From Ricordea florida (Eukaryota > Cnidaria > Anthozoa > Corallimorpharia > Ricordeidae): 64,000 nt of DNA. The notes under the pieces were generated by a model. It did not search any database. It saw only the letters and a list, made by a program, of their open reading frames with translations, and had not been told where the DNA came from. The position numbers and the translations under genes are program-made. The stretch lies in contig OX453281.1 of the NCBI GenBank assembly GCA_949710005.1, positions 20,611,561 to 20,675,560 on the forward strand. Reading direction: 5' to 3'. Below are positions 30,101 through 42,900 of this stretch, piece after piece (the stretch's first letter is position 1; every line of letters starts with the position of its first letter).

Positions 30101-33100
30101 GTGTACCATATGAACAAACCAAGCTCTCCAGCCTCGCAAGATGAGCAACACGTGAAGAAAGATGTTGCCACAAAAATTCAGAAGGAAAAGGTGCTTAATA
30201 AGCCATTGGATAAAGAGGTGGAGAAAAAAGACAAAGTGCAGATCCCAACAGTCATTGCACAGCAATGGAATGGAAAAGAGGAAAGGTATGAAGTCCATGG
30301 AGAAGGAACTGTGATTGATGAAGTCCCCATAACATCAATTGACGAGGTGCCAGTATCTGCTATTGACATTCCCGAGTCTGCTGATAGTGATGTTACTGTT
30401 TCAGTCATAGATGTTCCCGCTTCCCCAGATGTTCTTAACACTTTTTTTGACAGTAGCACCCCAGAGAAGAAGAAGTCTTTTAACAATGATGTCAATGTGT
30501 CGGTCATTGACATGCCTTTGCCATCTAGTGAGGAACCACCAAGCAGTTTTCAGGCAGGATACTTGGAATCAGATGAGTTGTCAGATGACAGTAATGAGGA
30601 TGAAATAGAGGGAAGCTATGATTTTACCACTGGAGAAAGCCAGCATCTTGTAAATGGATGTGGTGAAGACAGTTCTGATGGTGATGAAGAGGAGGGCAGT
30701 GAGGAGGAAGAGGGGGATGACGACGACGACGATGACGACTTTGAGGATGTTCCAATTTCATACATAGGTGCCGTTCCTCGTTACCCTATCCCTCAAGTTA
30801 TCTTTGATTCTGAGCCAGTTCAACTAAAGTCATGTTTGAGTCCCAAATCCACCAGGAAAAAGGTAAGAGTAAAATACTATATTAAAGCTCTTTATATGCC
30901 TTATATGTTCCTCTATGGGGGCACAGTAGAGTGGCTTGAGGGACAAGGTGGTACATTAATACAATCTCTTTCCTCTTACCCTTGTGCCCCAGATTTGGGT
31001 TTAAGGTTCTTGTCCATGCATCAAAAGATTTTCTTTTCTTACAAGTTTGATATTCTTCCTTTACAAAACTCAACCTTTTCGAATTACAGTTTCATCTGGA
31101 ATTTAGGCTTATCCTGGAAATCACCGTGTATTACTTTGTAAGGTTTGATTGTTTGTCATTTGTCTATGTATAGTGTGCTGTATTTAGTTTGTTTAAAAGA
31201 TTATGCCAATTATGAAAAAGAGCTGAAGCTCTCTCAGGTTTTGAATTCACTCATAACAACTGTAAACAGTTAAGATTTTTCTCAGGTCCTTAACTGGAAT
31301 TGAAGACCACTCAGTCAAATCTGTTTCGCCTGTTCTTTGTCACCTGTAAACTTATCCTTTTCCATTCATCCTTCTACAGCAAAAAGTTGTTCCCTTTAAA
31401 TTTCATGCCAAAATTAAAATAATTTTTCTTCCAGCAGAAATATAAAATAGTGCGTCAGAATACTATAAACATTTCTTCAATTCACCTTTATTTGTCTTAA
31501 TAACTTGTACTTAGTGAATTACAGACTAAAGGGTGATTATGTACTGATAATTTATGTTTGTATGAAATGCACCATTATTAAAGTAAAAGCATTTATTTTC
31601 TCTTTAAGAAGAAATTAATTTGCTTGTGATGTCTCCTGCTGATTCAAATAAGTGAATGGTCTTGTACAGAAGAATTGTTTGTAACTGGAGAGCTTAAATT
31701 TCTTAGTAAAATCAATGTGAAATCAGAAATGGATTGCTTTTCAAACTACTTTCATCTGATTTTCAAAACTGAAAAAAAGGTCTTGCATGACTGTTCCCTG
31801 CAAAGAAGCATATTACCTTGTGACAATTTGTTCGAATTATTAATTAATTAACCTCATGCAATTATTAACATTTGATGAATATACTGTAAATTATCATTTA
31901 TTGACCATGTGCACTCTTGGCAATATATTTACAAAAATTATTTCACTTGAAAATCTGATTGATTTACACTGTTTTTAAGCTTTATAGAACATGACTCAGG
32001 CTATCATAAAATAGTGACCAATTTAAAGCAATGTTCGTTCATATTTGTTGCCACTTTGCATGTATGTACAATGTAGAATAAAAATTCATGGTTTCCTATG
32101 AGCTGTCTGTATCACTAAACAGCCAATTTGTATTGTTTCGGAAAGAGTTTGGTCAAAGCTGCAGTCATGTACATAAATGTATGATAAATCAGAATGTCAA
32201 CAGAATTAAGCTAAAGTAAGATTAATTGAAATGAAATGCTACATGGGAAGACTGAAGAGCAAATTATTTTCTTGAAACTTTATAGACAGGGTTTTAAACA
32301 GTTGCATAAAGTAGCGGACAAATTTCTGAAAGCTTTTGGCGCTGCAAGACGCCTTGTGAGCACCCAAAAACCCTCAAATATTGGTCTCAAAGTACCAGAC
32401 ATTGAATTTGAAACGATCGGGTGAAACATCTGGCCTCCAGCCTCAAACGATTCAGATTCATGTGGACAGGAAGGAAAAATGCTCAACTTTTCCAATTCAA
32501 AACATTATTTTTGTATTTTGCATTCTTTTTATTTCAGTTGTACAGTGAAAGTAGGGACAATCATTGGCAATTTTATAAAGATTGATCCCATTATCTTTTT
32601 TTACAATAAAATGATTTTTTGTACTGTCTGATTTCATGCTAGCACATTGAGAATTTTGGGAAAGCTTAGGCCAAAGTGACATATTAAGCTCTGATATTAA
32701 GGTACCAATTTGACATTCTGCCCTTCTTACATTTATTACAGTCTCCCATATTCTTTCAGGATCTGTAACCATTTGATTTTTTGGAGTGACTTGTCTGGCC
32801 ATGAGTTCTTTTCAAGTATTTCCATGTGCTTGTTGTCAAATGAAGCTATCAGAACTCAGTACTTACTGCCAGCATCATTGGTCATTGCCATTCATATTGA
32901 ACATTCTTTCAACTACTAAATCTATACATGTAGAATAATAATAGTAATTATTACCTATTATTTGGATCAGGTAATACTAAAGAGTATTGTTTTCAATGAG
33001 ATGAAATGCTTTAAGTTCGTGTACTGTTCAACTGGACTGATAAGCTTACCTTCTCTTTGGATTTTGTCATGTTTGTCAGCATATTGTACAGTCAAATTGA

Positions 33101-33644
33101 TGTGTTCATGCAGTCTGCCCTGTAGTTTAATTGTTGCTAAACTGTTGGTTACCGACAATGGGTTGACAGTCTGTTAGGGGAGCTCTTCTTCTGAATCACT
33201 AGCCTTTTGAATAAGTGCAGAATGAAAGCAATCTTGAATATATTCTGGACAGCACACTGAGTACCATTCCATTAATATTTTGTAATCACTGTTACCTTTT
33301 TCCTTTCCTATCAGGTTAATTCTAAAGTGTCATTTAAGAGTACGCACACAGTTCATGATTATCCTTCAGAGGAGTCAGCTGCTGTGCTTCATGACGAACT
33401 GAAGGAGAAAACTGCAGAACTGAAAACTTTGCAGAATTACCAGCCAGCTGGACTGGCCAGTATGGAGATGATGATTGGTCAGCTTGGTAAGATAAACACT
33501 GTGAAGCCGCATGTTACCAATGGTACCGAGGAAGGTACAGTCAACAACAACAACAACAATACTAATAGTTCTGAGTTGAAGTATGCTGATGATGGACAAG
33601 CTTTCACTGATTCAACTCATCACGCTAGTGCTTTACTATTTTGA
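27125..33644 (+). CDS. Phostensin/taperin-like PP1 regulatory protein
   Basis: Two coding exons, 27125-30862 and 33315-33644, join in phase to give 1355 aa. The ATG at 27125 is chosen because the N-terminal motif LPAWKVELMEKKKKK follows directly; a second copy, IPEWKRSLLEKRK, lies near residue 40. Such P-x-W-K-x-x-L motifs start phostensin (PPP1R18) and taperin. The second exon carries KVSF, a match to the RVxF-type docking motif for protein phosphatase 1, followed by DYPSEESAAVLHDELKEK, which resembles the conserved vertebrate block around it. The middle is long, charged and probably disordered, with degenerate SVIDVP-type repeats, an Asp/Glu run (about residue 1200) and a short Asn run near the end. 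Vertebrate relatives target PP1 to actin structures. Length is roughly twice that of vertebrate members. Confidence 0.8.
30863..33314 (+). other. Intron of the phostensin-like gene
   Basis: The donor AAG|GTAAGAG and the acceptor TTTCCTATCAG bracket 2.45 kb of AT-rich DNA. Reading through the donor would extend the first-exon frame to 31141, but the sequence past the donor loses the gene's composition. I see no element with clear ends inside. Confidence 0.7.
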
Positions 33645-33679
33645 CCTACACTACATAGAATATGATATCATATATATCT

Positions 33680-33800
33680 TATTGACCAAGTGTGTGGGCC
33701 GTACTGGAAGACTATTGGCCGCAGGTCTTGGCAGTACAGACTGAGTGCTGTAGGGTCCATACAAAAGGACTGATATGGTCTTGAGCAAGCTTGGTCAATA
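33680..33800. mobile_element. 121-bp foldback element
   Basis: The ends TATTGACCAAG and CTTGGTCAATA are perfect 11-bp inverted repeats, with further weaker pairing inside. Confidence 0.55.
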
Positions 33801-34425
33801 TCAAGTTTATTAGTTTATACACTACTGGCTACTGATCACCATGCACTTAAAATTTGTGCACTGACAAAATACTATCCTAAAAATTCATCCACAATGTTCA
33901 GGGTTGTAGCTAAGAAAATGGGCTGCTGTTTGAGGTAGCTATTCAGCCAGCTGACAAAAGATTTTGGTAGACTTTGGTCGCTGCCATGAGTCAAGCAACG
34001 GCCAAAATTCAGCCAGCAATCGACTTTTTGTCACCCAGCGGCAGCCGGCACTTAGATTTAACCCTGATTGTTTGCATTTTGAGATTAAAATTGGTTATTT
34101 CTGTGTTAGCTATGCATTCAGGAGTTTGCATTGGTGTTGGCAGACAGAATCTAACTTTAAATTTGGGGGGATCATTTGGGACATTACCTAGTCGGATACT
34201 GAGAAAATATTGGCCCTCGCAATACCAGAAATGAAGGAATCCAATTGGCTGATTTAGGTATTGTCCCTCAGACTTCTGTAATTGTGTATTTGTTTTTGTT
34301 GCTGGTCAACCTTTCATACACTGTAATTATTTAACAAAGGCAAAGTGATTATCGGTGAATAGTCACTGAGACAAAGTTGAGGTGAATATTCAGCAATAAT
34401 CACTGAGCCTGAGGTGAATAATTGT

Positions 34426-34611
34426 TTTAGTATAAATTCACAGGTGATTATTTAAAAAAAAGAAAAGAAAAAGCATTTTATGACACGAAAACACACACAC
34501 ATTGTATGACTGGCAGCCATTTTGTTTGTTGAGGTGATTATTGGCTGGTAATCAGAGATAGCGAACCAACAGCGCGCGATTTTGTATAATCACCTGAGTA
34601 TTTATACTAAA
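34426..34611. mobile_element. 186-bp MITE
   Basis: The ends are inverted repeats of about 26 bp (TTTAGTATAAATTCACAGGT against ACCTGAGTATTTATACTAAA). A related half, AGGTGAATAATT, occurs just to the left. Confidence 0.6.
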
Positions 34612-35126
34612 TTGGCTTAGAGATTATTGTGGTGAAGACCAACACAATGACCCAACCCCCACTTCCACCAGCTGGGGTATGATGCAAGGGAGGGAGGGAG
34701 TAATTCAGAATGGTGTCTGGATCAATTCTTCAAGTGTATCAGGTTATACACTGTAGTATGTTTTGACTGTTTTGATTCTTGTTACCTAAGATTTTTCTCA
34801 TGATCACATTTCAAAGATTGTGCTGGAAGGAGGACAAAGAAGCATGAAAAAAGCAATTTAAAATAATGAATGGGTTTTTTTTGTTTTGTAATGAAAACCA
34901 TGGAGCTGAATTTTCTTTGCATTGATATCTTGAGAATCAGACAAGGCTAGTCCACATACAGAAACACTAACAATGCTGAAAGTACGGTATAATACATAAC
35001 TAGGTATGCTTTGACATGAATTAAGGTGTTGTTTGGAAGGTTGATAATAAAACAACAAACAATAATTTCAAGGAGAGATATTGTAATAATATTACAACAG
35101 TGATCAAGACAAAGTTGTATTAGAGT

Positions 35127-35190
35127 TGACCCTTTAACTCCTTTGATGAGTAAAATCTATAAAGTTACTCTTAGGAGGGTCAGGGTTAAT
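35127..35190. mobile_element. Short AACCCTTTAA-family remnant
   Basis: GACCCTTTAACTCCTTTGAT on the left and TTAGGAGGGTCAGGGTTAA on the right form imperfect inverted ends like those at 868-968, with a shortened centre (GAGTAAAATC). Confidence 0.45.
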
Positions 35191-37299
35191 GCAAGTTTCA
35201 TCAGTTAGTATAAATTGCCTCAAGAACTATAATGTAACCATGCCTGTAACTTAATGACAATGGTAGTTGTAGATTGAAAATTTCAAAGCATGTTCAAAGT
35301 AGAATTAATTATGTAGATAGAGTTGAGCACAAAATTTTGGAGTTGCATTATATTGACCACAAGGTTTCTTTTGGACAGTTCCTTGTCTCAAGCAAATTAT
35401 TTATTGCCCAATTTTGAAGAGGGCATTTAGAATTTCTTCACATTGTTATATTACTGGTTCAGTGAAGCAGACAGAATTTCTTAAGTGTATAGACTGATTT
35501 GTTAATGACAATAGTATGGTATTTATATAGTGTGTTTGTGGTTTGGGGGGCAAAACTCCCCACCCACCACATCCCAAATCTATCCCTTGAAAAATAGACA
35601 TTCTATTAATTTTAGCAGCGTGAGTAACCTTCCCTTCCCCCCTCCCCCCAGGAGAGGGCAGACACTTCTCAGAGATCATATGCCATCGAAACACTTAAGA
35701 CGGTGATAACTTTGTCTTGGTTCATACCATAACATCATGTTCCTGTTGTGGTGTGAAGACCACAGATGCATTACTTTGGTACGATTGTGATTGGAAATCA
35801 CTCACATTATCGTGTATCAAAGGAACTAATGAGTCCTTGTCCAGAGTGCATCTATCAGTTCTTTTGATGCTTTATAATCAGTGTGATCTTGAATTGCAAA
35901 TCCATCACATCAAAGGAATGCATCCTCAGGAATGCTCACAGGGATGATGTGTCTTTCTTGTAGGTTGTGCTAACCAAAATTTAGTTTGAGATTTTTCAAT
36001 AAATAGTAATATTTAAAATGAGTGAGAAGATATTAATACATTAAAATATCATGTGCTGCTTTTCTTTGTTGGTAAGAATTAATTATCACTTGTACAAAGG
36101 ACAATTTTCCAAGTTATTCTAATTTTGTAACAAAAACTGATAAATATTAGTCATTTGTTGGTCTCTGTGGTGTTTATTGTGTACACATTTTGACCCTTTT
36201 TGGAGGGTAATTTTTTTTCAAGGATCACCCTCACCATGAATTTGCAAATCAGGTGCAAAGTACTGTAGTATAGTCTAAAGGAGTGTCAAAGTTTGGGTTG
36301 GTGAATTGTAACTTTTTAAGTTCCATTCATTATTTCCAACCAGCATCAAACTATGTCTGATTATCATCTGGTTGCAACATGTAATTTTCCTTTTAATAAA
36401 TGTGGGATATTGGATAGTCCCGAGGATAACAAAGAAAACTTGGATGAGCCAAATGCCTAGGAACCCACAACAAAAGAAATGTTTCCTTTTTGTTGCTGCT
36501 TTGGGAGTGGTTGGCATGCTTTCATAGGTTTTATTTTGAATCAACCGCTTTTGTTTACATCTCGCCACCAAGAGGTTTTGTGGATACATATAATTCTAGT
36601 GGCAAGCCTGCAACTTTGCAAACTACTTTGTCAATTTGACAGAAAAGATACGGCAGTAATAACAAACTGCATAGAGATGTTACAGTAATAATATGACAAA
36701 TTACCAGTACTCATTAATTTTGGTGCAAAATTTCAGCATTAATTTATCATTTCACACATAAAATTACAATGTTGTTATGGCAACTTCTCCTACAGTGCCA
36801 AAATGGCGTCTAGGTATGAAAATGTTAAGGAGTAATTTGTCACCCATGATATTAGAAATATTGTATTAAGCAATAGAATTTGGACAAAACGCATGAAATT
36901 ATTCCCTAATTTCACTGGTCACCATTTGGTTACACATACGTATCAAATGAATGCTGTCCAAGTGTTTCCAGAAAGGTCATGGAGGTAGTGTTTTGTTCAT
37001 CCTTATGTGTAAAACCTTTTATGTCCATTGTTCCTGGACAAAGTTGTACCAAGACCACAACCTTTCAGTTATCTTTCTTTGTAAAAGCCATGACCTGCCC
37101 TGTCCATCCCAGTACAGTACAGTATGTGGAGCCTGTCTCATTTCCAGCCAAATTAAACTGTCTGGTCCCTCCAATCATGGATGGCATTTCTTGTTCACTA
37201 TCTAACCAGTGTCAACTGCCTTGACAATCTCTGCATATGGCGGCATCTTTTTATGTACTTTCCAGCCTATGCATGATGTTCAGTTTCTCTCTCCCTTAA

Positions 37300-37317
37300 G
37301 GTGGTACCGGAGGCTAA
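37300..37317 (+). repeat. Left terminal inverted repeat
   Basis: GGTGGTACCGGAGGCTAA is preceded directly by the TTAA target site. The match to the right end is perfect for 18 bp and then stops. Confidence 0.9.
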
Positions 37318-37588
37318 AGTGACCTTTTTTTTTGGCCGAGATTTTTTTTCAGCATGAAGATAATCTTGAAAGGTAAACATATGCCAAGTTTCAGGTCGGG
37401 GAATAAAATCCCGTCCGAGATATAGGCACGCGAAGTTTCGTTTCTACGGCCATTTTCGCGGCAAAAATACGAGCTCCATGCTGCATTCGATACAGTTGTG
37501 TCCCGCTGTGGAAGTCCCCAAGGATGGTCTTGCTGACAGCTCGATTCAATAAAACCTTGTAATCTGAAATGTAACACCCTCTTTGATC

Positions 37589-38464
37589 ATGGCAGCTGAA
37601 GAAGCAACACGCGCGCTTGACCGTCATTTCAAAGAGAACGGGTAAATATATCGCTTGTTGTAATGAAATTTCTTTTCTTCTTGTCACTTATTTGCTAAGT
37701 TAACAATGGCGTTCTTGTCATCCAGTTTGCAAGGAGCTCCTCCAGGCCTTCAGAGATTGCTTCGTGGGTTCAGCTTGAAAGCTGGCGAAACAAGCGAAGA
37801 AGGGAGGCGCCGTTTTTACCGCCGAATTTTTGGAATCTTGTGGGTAAGTACCTCCCATTTTTTGCTCTTGGTTCTCCCGGTGAGAACATTCGATGCTGTG
37901 CTTACCTTTCAACTGCCTTTTCTTCCTTTGTTCTTTTTGTTAGTTGATAATTTCAGCCAACACTCTCCTTGTTCTTCCACGTGGCACGTTCCCGCATATA
38001 GTAGCGTCTTGTTTTTACCACATCGCAATCTCAATTCTACCCATTAGCGCTTTCTCACTTGTTGAAGACGCACAAAACCTGGTTGTGTTGGAGTGTAATA
38101 TGTTTTTGCATTTTTATTGCCTCTACAGTATGGCAACAAAATCGGCGAGGGAAAGTACCGTGGGAAGGCCCTTCCCACCTATGTCTATCCGGATTGCTTG
38201 AAAGAAGCAATCCGATCAATCATCGATGAGGGACTCCGGGACTATCTGAATCCTGAAACTTCAGCAGTAAGATATCATGTTTTGTTGTTGTATTAGTTTT
38301 GCCTCATTGAAAAATTCACATTTATGTAAACATCGATAAACAAATTAGTGCTTCCCTTCAGCAAAATTTAAACATTAGTTATCTCATTCCTTCTATCTTG
38401 CCTTTAGGTATACAAGGTTACCCTGACAGACCTAAGGGGTGCAAAATGGCCAGGGGATGCCTGA
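37589..38464 (+). CDS. Transposon accessory protein, 121 aa, unknown function
   Basis: Four exons with GT-AG borders join in phase: 37589-37641, 37726-37843, 38129-38266 and 38408-38464. The ATG has the context GATCATGGCAG. The protein starts MAAEEATRALDRHF, has a basic centre (EEGRRRFYRRIFGILW), then KIGEGKYRGKALPTYVYPDC, a predicted helix (KEAIRSIIDEGLRDYL) and a short C-terminal end (DLRGAKWPGDA). There is no signal peptide, membrane segment or zinc motif. I do not recognise the family. Because it lies wholly inside the transposon and points toward the transposase, it is probably the element's second gene, perhaps helping DNA binding or transposase control; that is speculation. A possible poly(A) signal follows at 38503. 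Confidence 0.68.
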
Positions 38465-39911
38465 TTTTCTTCTTCGTTTGTAATGTTCTATATTTTTTTA
38501 GCAATAAAATGAATTGAAAAGAAATGCCTGTCATCATCTATTCTCATGAGTACGCTGAACCTGAAGTCCTTCCTTTCATTTTTACACACTCACGTTGTTT
38601 GATACAATAAATTATTACACCATACATGTATGGAAGAGCCAATTTTTATTACTTTATGTACAATCATGTCTCACCAAAAATTACATTTACCAGCAATATA
38701 TACCTAGGTACTCTTACTTTCAGAAAGTCAGATTGTGGAAGAATGTAAACTAGATTCAAAACTAGATCAAGTCTTACTGGCATTGTCCTAAAAATTATGG
38801 TAATAAAAGACAAGACTCCTAGAGGTATATCTTGTGTAAAAACTACAATATTCTTTTTTTTTTCTAATTTTTAACCATTTTGCAAATACATTTGAAATTT
38901 GATTTGAATCCCAATAACTCAACCCTTCAAGGGAAATCGAAAAACGTTCTAGTTTTTGAAGTTCCCAAATTATCAGGGGTAAGATCAATAGGAAGTATGA
39001 GTTATCTGGATTCAAATGTAAACACTTACATAGTGCTACAGCAAACTGATGTTAGTGCTAATCTAAAATTAAGATAATGACTGACAACACCAGTCCTTCA
39101 ACTTCAGTCCTCATAAGCACTTCCCAAGGGTTTGGCAAGACACCCTACCCACCCCCCAGCACACACACAAGGGAAAAGAAATACTATGCAATAGGACACA
39201 TTGCTTTCAGGCAAGATTTCATTTAGGAAACTGATTTAGAAAATCATAATCAATATTTGAAAGCATGAAAAAGCTAACAACTTCACAGCTCTAGTACAAA
39301 TTCACCACCCCTCGACAGCTCCCATGTAATGCTGTACTCAAACAAATGCACAAAATTTGGATTGAAATGTTGGCATTTGCAAATGCCATATTTACCTCGA
39401 TCAATACTACTTAGGACTGCTCCTGATTTTCAAGCACATCATAATTTTTTTAAACAGAATCCTCTCATTATTCATTTTCGAAACTGTTGATATGTGGTAA
39501 CTAAGGCTATGTCAATTATCAGCTAAGAAAAGACAAAATGTAATTGGACCTCACTTTTCCATTGCACAAATGTATGAAGTACTACACAAATTTTGTGCTG
39601 CAAGACATTAATATTTGTTTATACTCAATTATTTCCTGTTTTATAATTGTTCAATAAACTTTAGAATTCTGAGGTAATAGCAATGAACAAGAGCAGAACC
39701 CTAATAACACTAGACTACTCAAACTTCAAACAGAAACCAACTACAGGTCACAAAGAAATCTCTTCATATCCTTAGGAAGTAAACTTTCACATATCTTAGA
39801 AGTAAACCTCTTCACATTTTGTTTCATTTCTTGGTTCATGTTACATGGAACTTTCATTCAATAAGTGTTTCAAACTCTTTGCCAACATACATTTTAATCA
39901 GTTATTTGGCA
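38465..39911. other. Convergent region between the two transposon genes
   Basis: No coding exon was recognised here. It is AT-rich and should contain the 3' UTRs of the 121-aa gene (plus strand) and the transposase (minus strand). Confidence 0.5.
38503..38508 (+). terminator. Polyadenylation signal of the 121-aa gene
   Basis: AATAAA lies 39 bp after the stop codon, the expected distance for a compact transposon gene. Confidence 0.55.
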
Positions 39912-42900
39912 TTATTCTCTTTTATTAAAAGGACAGTCTCTGTGGCTTTTTCTCATGTGAGTTTTGCTACCACACCACTTACAGCTCTTTCCTCCTACTT
40001 CAAGACTTGCTCCTTCTGGGGCAGAAACTGGTTGCAGCACGGGAGGGGGTCGTGCACTTCCATCAGCAATTGCTGTTTCTGTCAGCATTACAGCTTCTTC
40101 CTCATTGCAGGGGTCATCTTCATCATCATCTCCATAAGTATGCCTGATACGGCAGCTCTTTACATACTTCTTTCTGAAGTAAAACAATAAACAATGCATG
40201 ATAAATACAGTGTATCTTTGTGTCAAATTTGTGATAATGTTCATCAGGTCAACTATTCCCTCCATCCTCAATTCTTCTTTTTTTCCCTTCTTACTTTACA
40301 AATCTAAAAATGATATTTTTTACCTCAGTGTCTGCTCCTCAGTTCTGTCAATTTTTGATTTTACACGCTTCTTTTTACCCTCCTCAGTCCTCTTGTTTTC
40401 CAACCTTCTCATTCTTTCCGCATTATCGACTGTACACTGCATGAGATAAAAGTGATAAATAAGGTTAATAGTTTTCATTGGGAAAAAATAAACAATAATG
40501 GAAACTTCTAATTCTCATAATTGTTTTGATCTCAATTCACACATTATATACATTTGAGATGCAAGGGAATATTGAAATTAGCTAGTAAACAACTTTAACT
40601 GCTCACTCCTTGAAAACATTCTAGAAATTAGAAAACATACCCTTTCTTGGACACCATAGAGCACTGGCAAGCCCATTCTGGAATACAGGTCCACAATCCA
40701 GTGGTAAGTGGGTCCCATCCTTGTGAAGCACCAAGTCATGTTTGCTTGGATTAAGCCGAGATTAGTTGATGCGTAGTAGTGCTTCTGGTGCAAGTTGATG
40801 TCCTTAGCCCTAAACTTAGTGAGGACACTAAAGGTTGACTCTGGCAGGTTCGAGTGCCCCTTACCCAAGCCTGGATCAATCACCTTCTCTGCACCAGCAG
40901 CCCTCTCTGCACATTCTATTTCGTAAGCCATAGCATGGAACTCACATTTTAAAACATGAGCAGAATGGTATTGCTCCCCGGGACATTTTAGTTCCTCATA
41001 AAACCCATCCTCATCACATTTACACCCTTTACAGCTGCATTTCTTTACCGGGTGGAATGAACAAGAACCCCCCTCCCACTCATGGATGTCACGTGCGTGA
41101 TATTTTCCCAAGCAAAGCATTGTTTGCCTGTATTTTTCGGGGTCTTTACCTGCATGCACCATTGCACAGTAATGATTCCGCTTTGCACCCTGGATGAAAC
41201 CTGGGCTCATACATCCACATGAAGGTTTGCTGCTTGTCGCAACATAAGTGTGCTTTTTCCCAGCACAACAACACTTCATTTCTTCCATACCGGGGTAATC
41301 CTTCTTGTGATTGTCAATAAATCCCTTGCTAAAAGAACTCTTTGTTTGGAGCTCTTGCAACTTCTTCCCGTGAGCCCTCCCAACGTGACCCCCACACAGC
41401 ATTATTTTGGACTCTTGTTCATCAGAAAAAGAGTACCTGAAACCCTTTGCAGAAGATGAATCCGCATCCTGCCAATTGACTTCCACTTTTAATCCCTCCT
41501 CTTTGGCTTTTCCCCACAAAACCTGGGCCAAGTGTCCCTCTGCAGCCTTTGAAGTACCCTGCCACAACTCTTCATTACAAATATTATCTGCCCCGCGCAT
41601 TGACAAGTGCCCATAATAGAGGAGACCCCCCGTCAAATAATTCTTTATAATAAAGGTACAGTTTTGGCTAAAATGCCCCCTTATTTGCCAGCACCCATCG
41701 CATGTTGTCACCCCCCTTGACCAACTCCCCAACTGACCATCTGGAAGGGCTTTCATATAATCTTTCTCCCTCTCGCACATTTCGTCGAGTATGCCCTTGA
41801 TGTGGGGATAAGCAAGGTCGATGATTTCTATAAATGGCTTGTCAGATAAAACACCCAAACCCAAACCCTTCCCCAAAGTTTTCCTATAAGAGGCATAGTT
41901 ATGCCCACTTATGAAAAAAGCTAAGGGTAGGGCTAAGGACACCAGATGACGGCGTGACTCTGCGGCTAGTTGGCTGCTTTGATAGCCTATTTCTGCTGTC
42001 CAGCATCCATTGCAGCGGAATAGAAATTTCATCGCACCACCTAATCCCCTCTTTTCATTTGCCACAAGCACTAGGTTACCTAAGGGGACATTTAGTTCAT
42101 TGTTTTTCACATTGTTATATGTATCTAAGAATATACAATAATAATTAAATAATAACATTACTAATGATTTCGAATGAAGGGGATACAGAAATTGAATCAA
42201 CAAAAACTATTTTCAGAGGGAAAAAATTAAGTATCATATATCAATCAATCAGAAAATTATATTTCTAGTTTGTCTAGTTTGCTAGGAATTCTTAGGCACT
42301 CTTTTACAATGCCCCAAAATACAAATTTACTCGTATGGTGGTGTAGCAGATGGGAACTACAGCTAAAGTTCACAGGTACATAAGCTTATGTATGCAGAAT
42401 TTGGCACCTTTATGGCAAAGCAGTTTTTATTTGAAGAATATTATTATCAGACTTTTTCAAAGGCATAAACTCAAACAAATGGATACGTACCTTTACACCT
42501 TCCCTCATTTGATGGACATTTGAAAAATTGATTGAATTGCCTCACAAAATTCACGATGCTTGAGGTCGTAGCAACAAACAGTCCTTCTGGAACTTCGATG
42601 CTGAAAACAAAAAGATTTGAACTCTTGTAAACAGGTGATCCACTCATTTGAGAAAACATGTATTAGCCATCTCATGTCGAATGGTAAACAAAAAGGAATA
42701 CACGAGACCAGGAGCCGAATACAGTATGAATTCTTGGCTCCTGGTGAGAATATACACTGCATTCAATATTCACAGAAACTTATCAGGAAAAATTACCCAC
42801 AAATGAATACATGTGATAGCTTGACAAGAACAAAAAATAACACTTCAAATAATCACAACTAATCCCGCCAACAACGGAAATCAGGATTTTTTTAAATAAA

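Larger units (their letters stand above)
33645..37295. other. Intergenic region with small foldback elements
   Basis: No coding exon was recognised in this 3.6-kb stretch. It must include the 3' UTR of the phostensin-like gene. Three small elements at 33680-33800, 34426-34611 and 35127-35190 are listed separately. The remainder is AT-rich unique-looking DNA. Confidence 0.5.

Noticed and set aside
30863..31141. Extension of the phostensin-like frame past 30862
   Set aside because: A good donor (AAG|GTAAGAG) ends the exon, and the following 92 codons lose the charged composition. The exon at 33315 restores a conserved PP1-binding block in phase.
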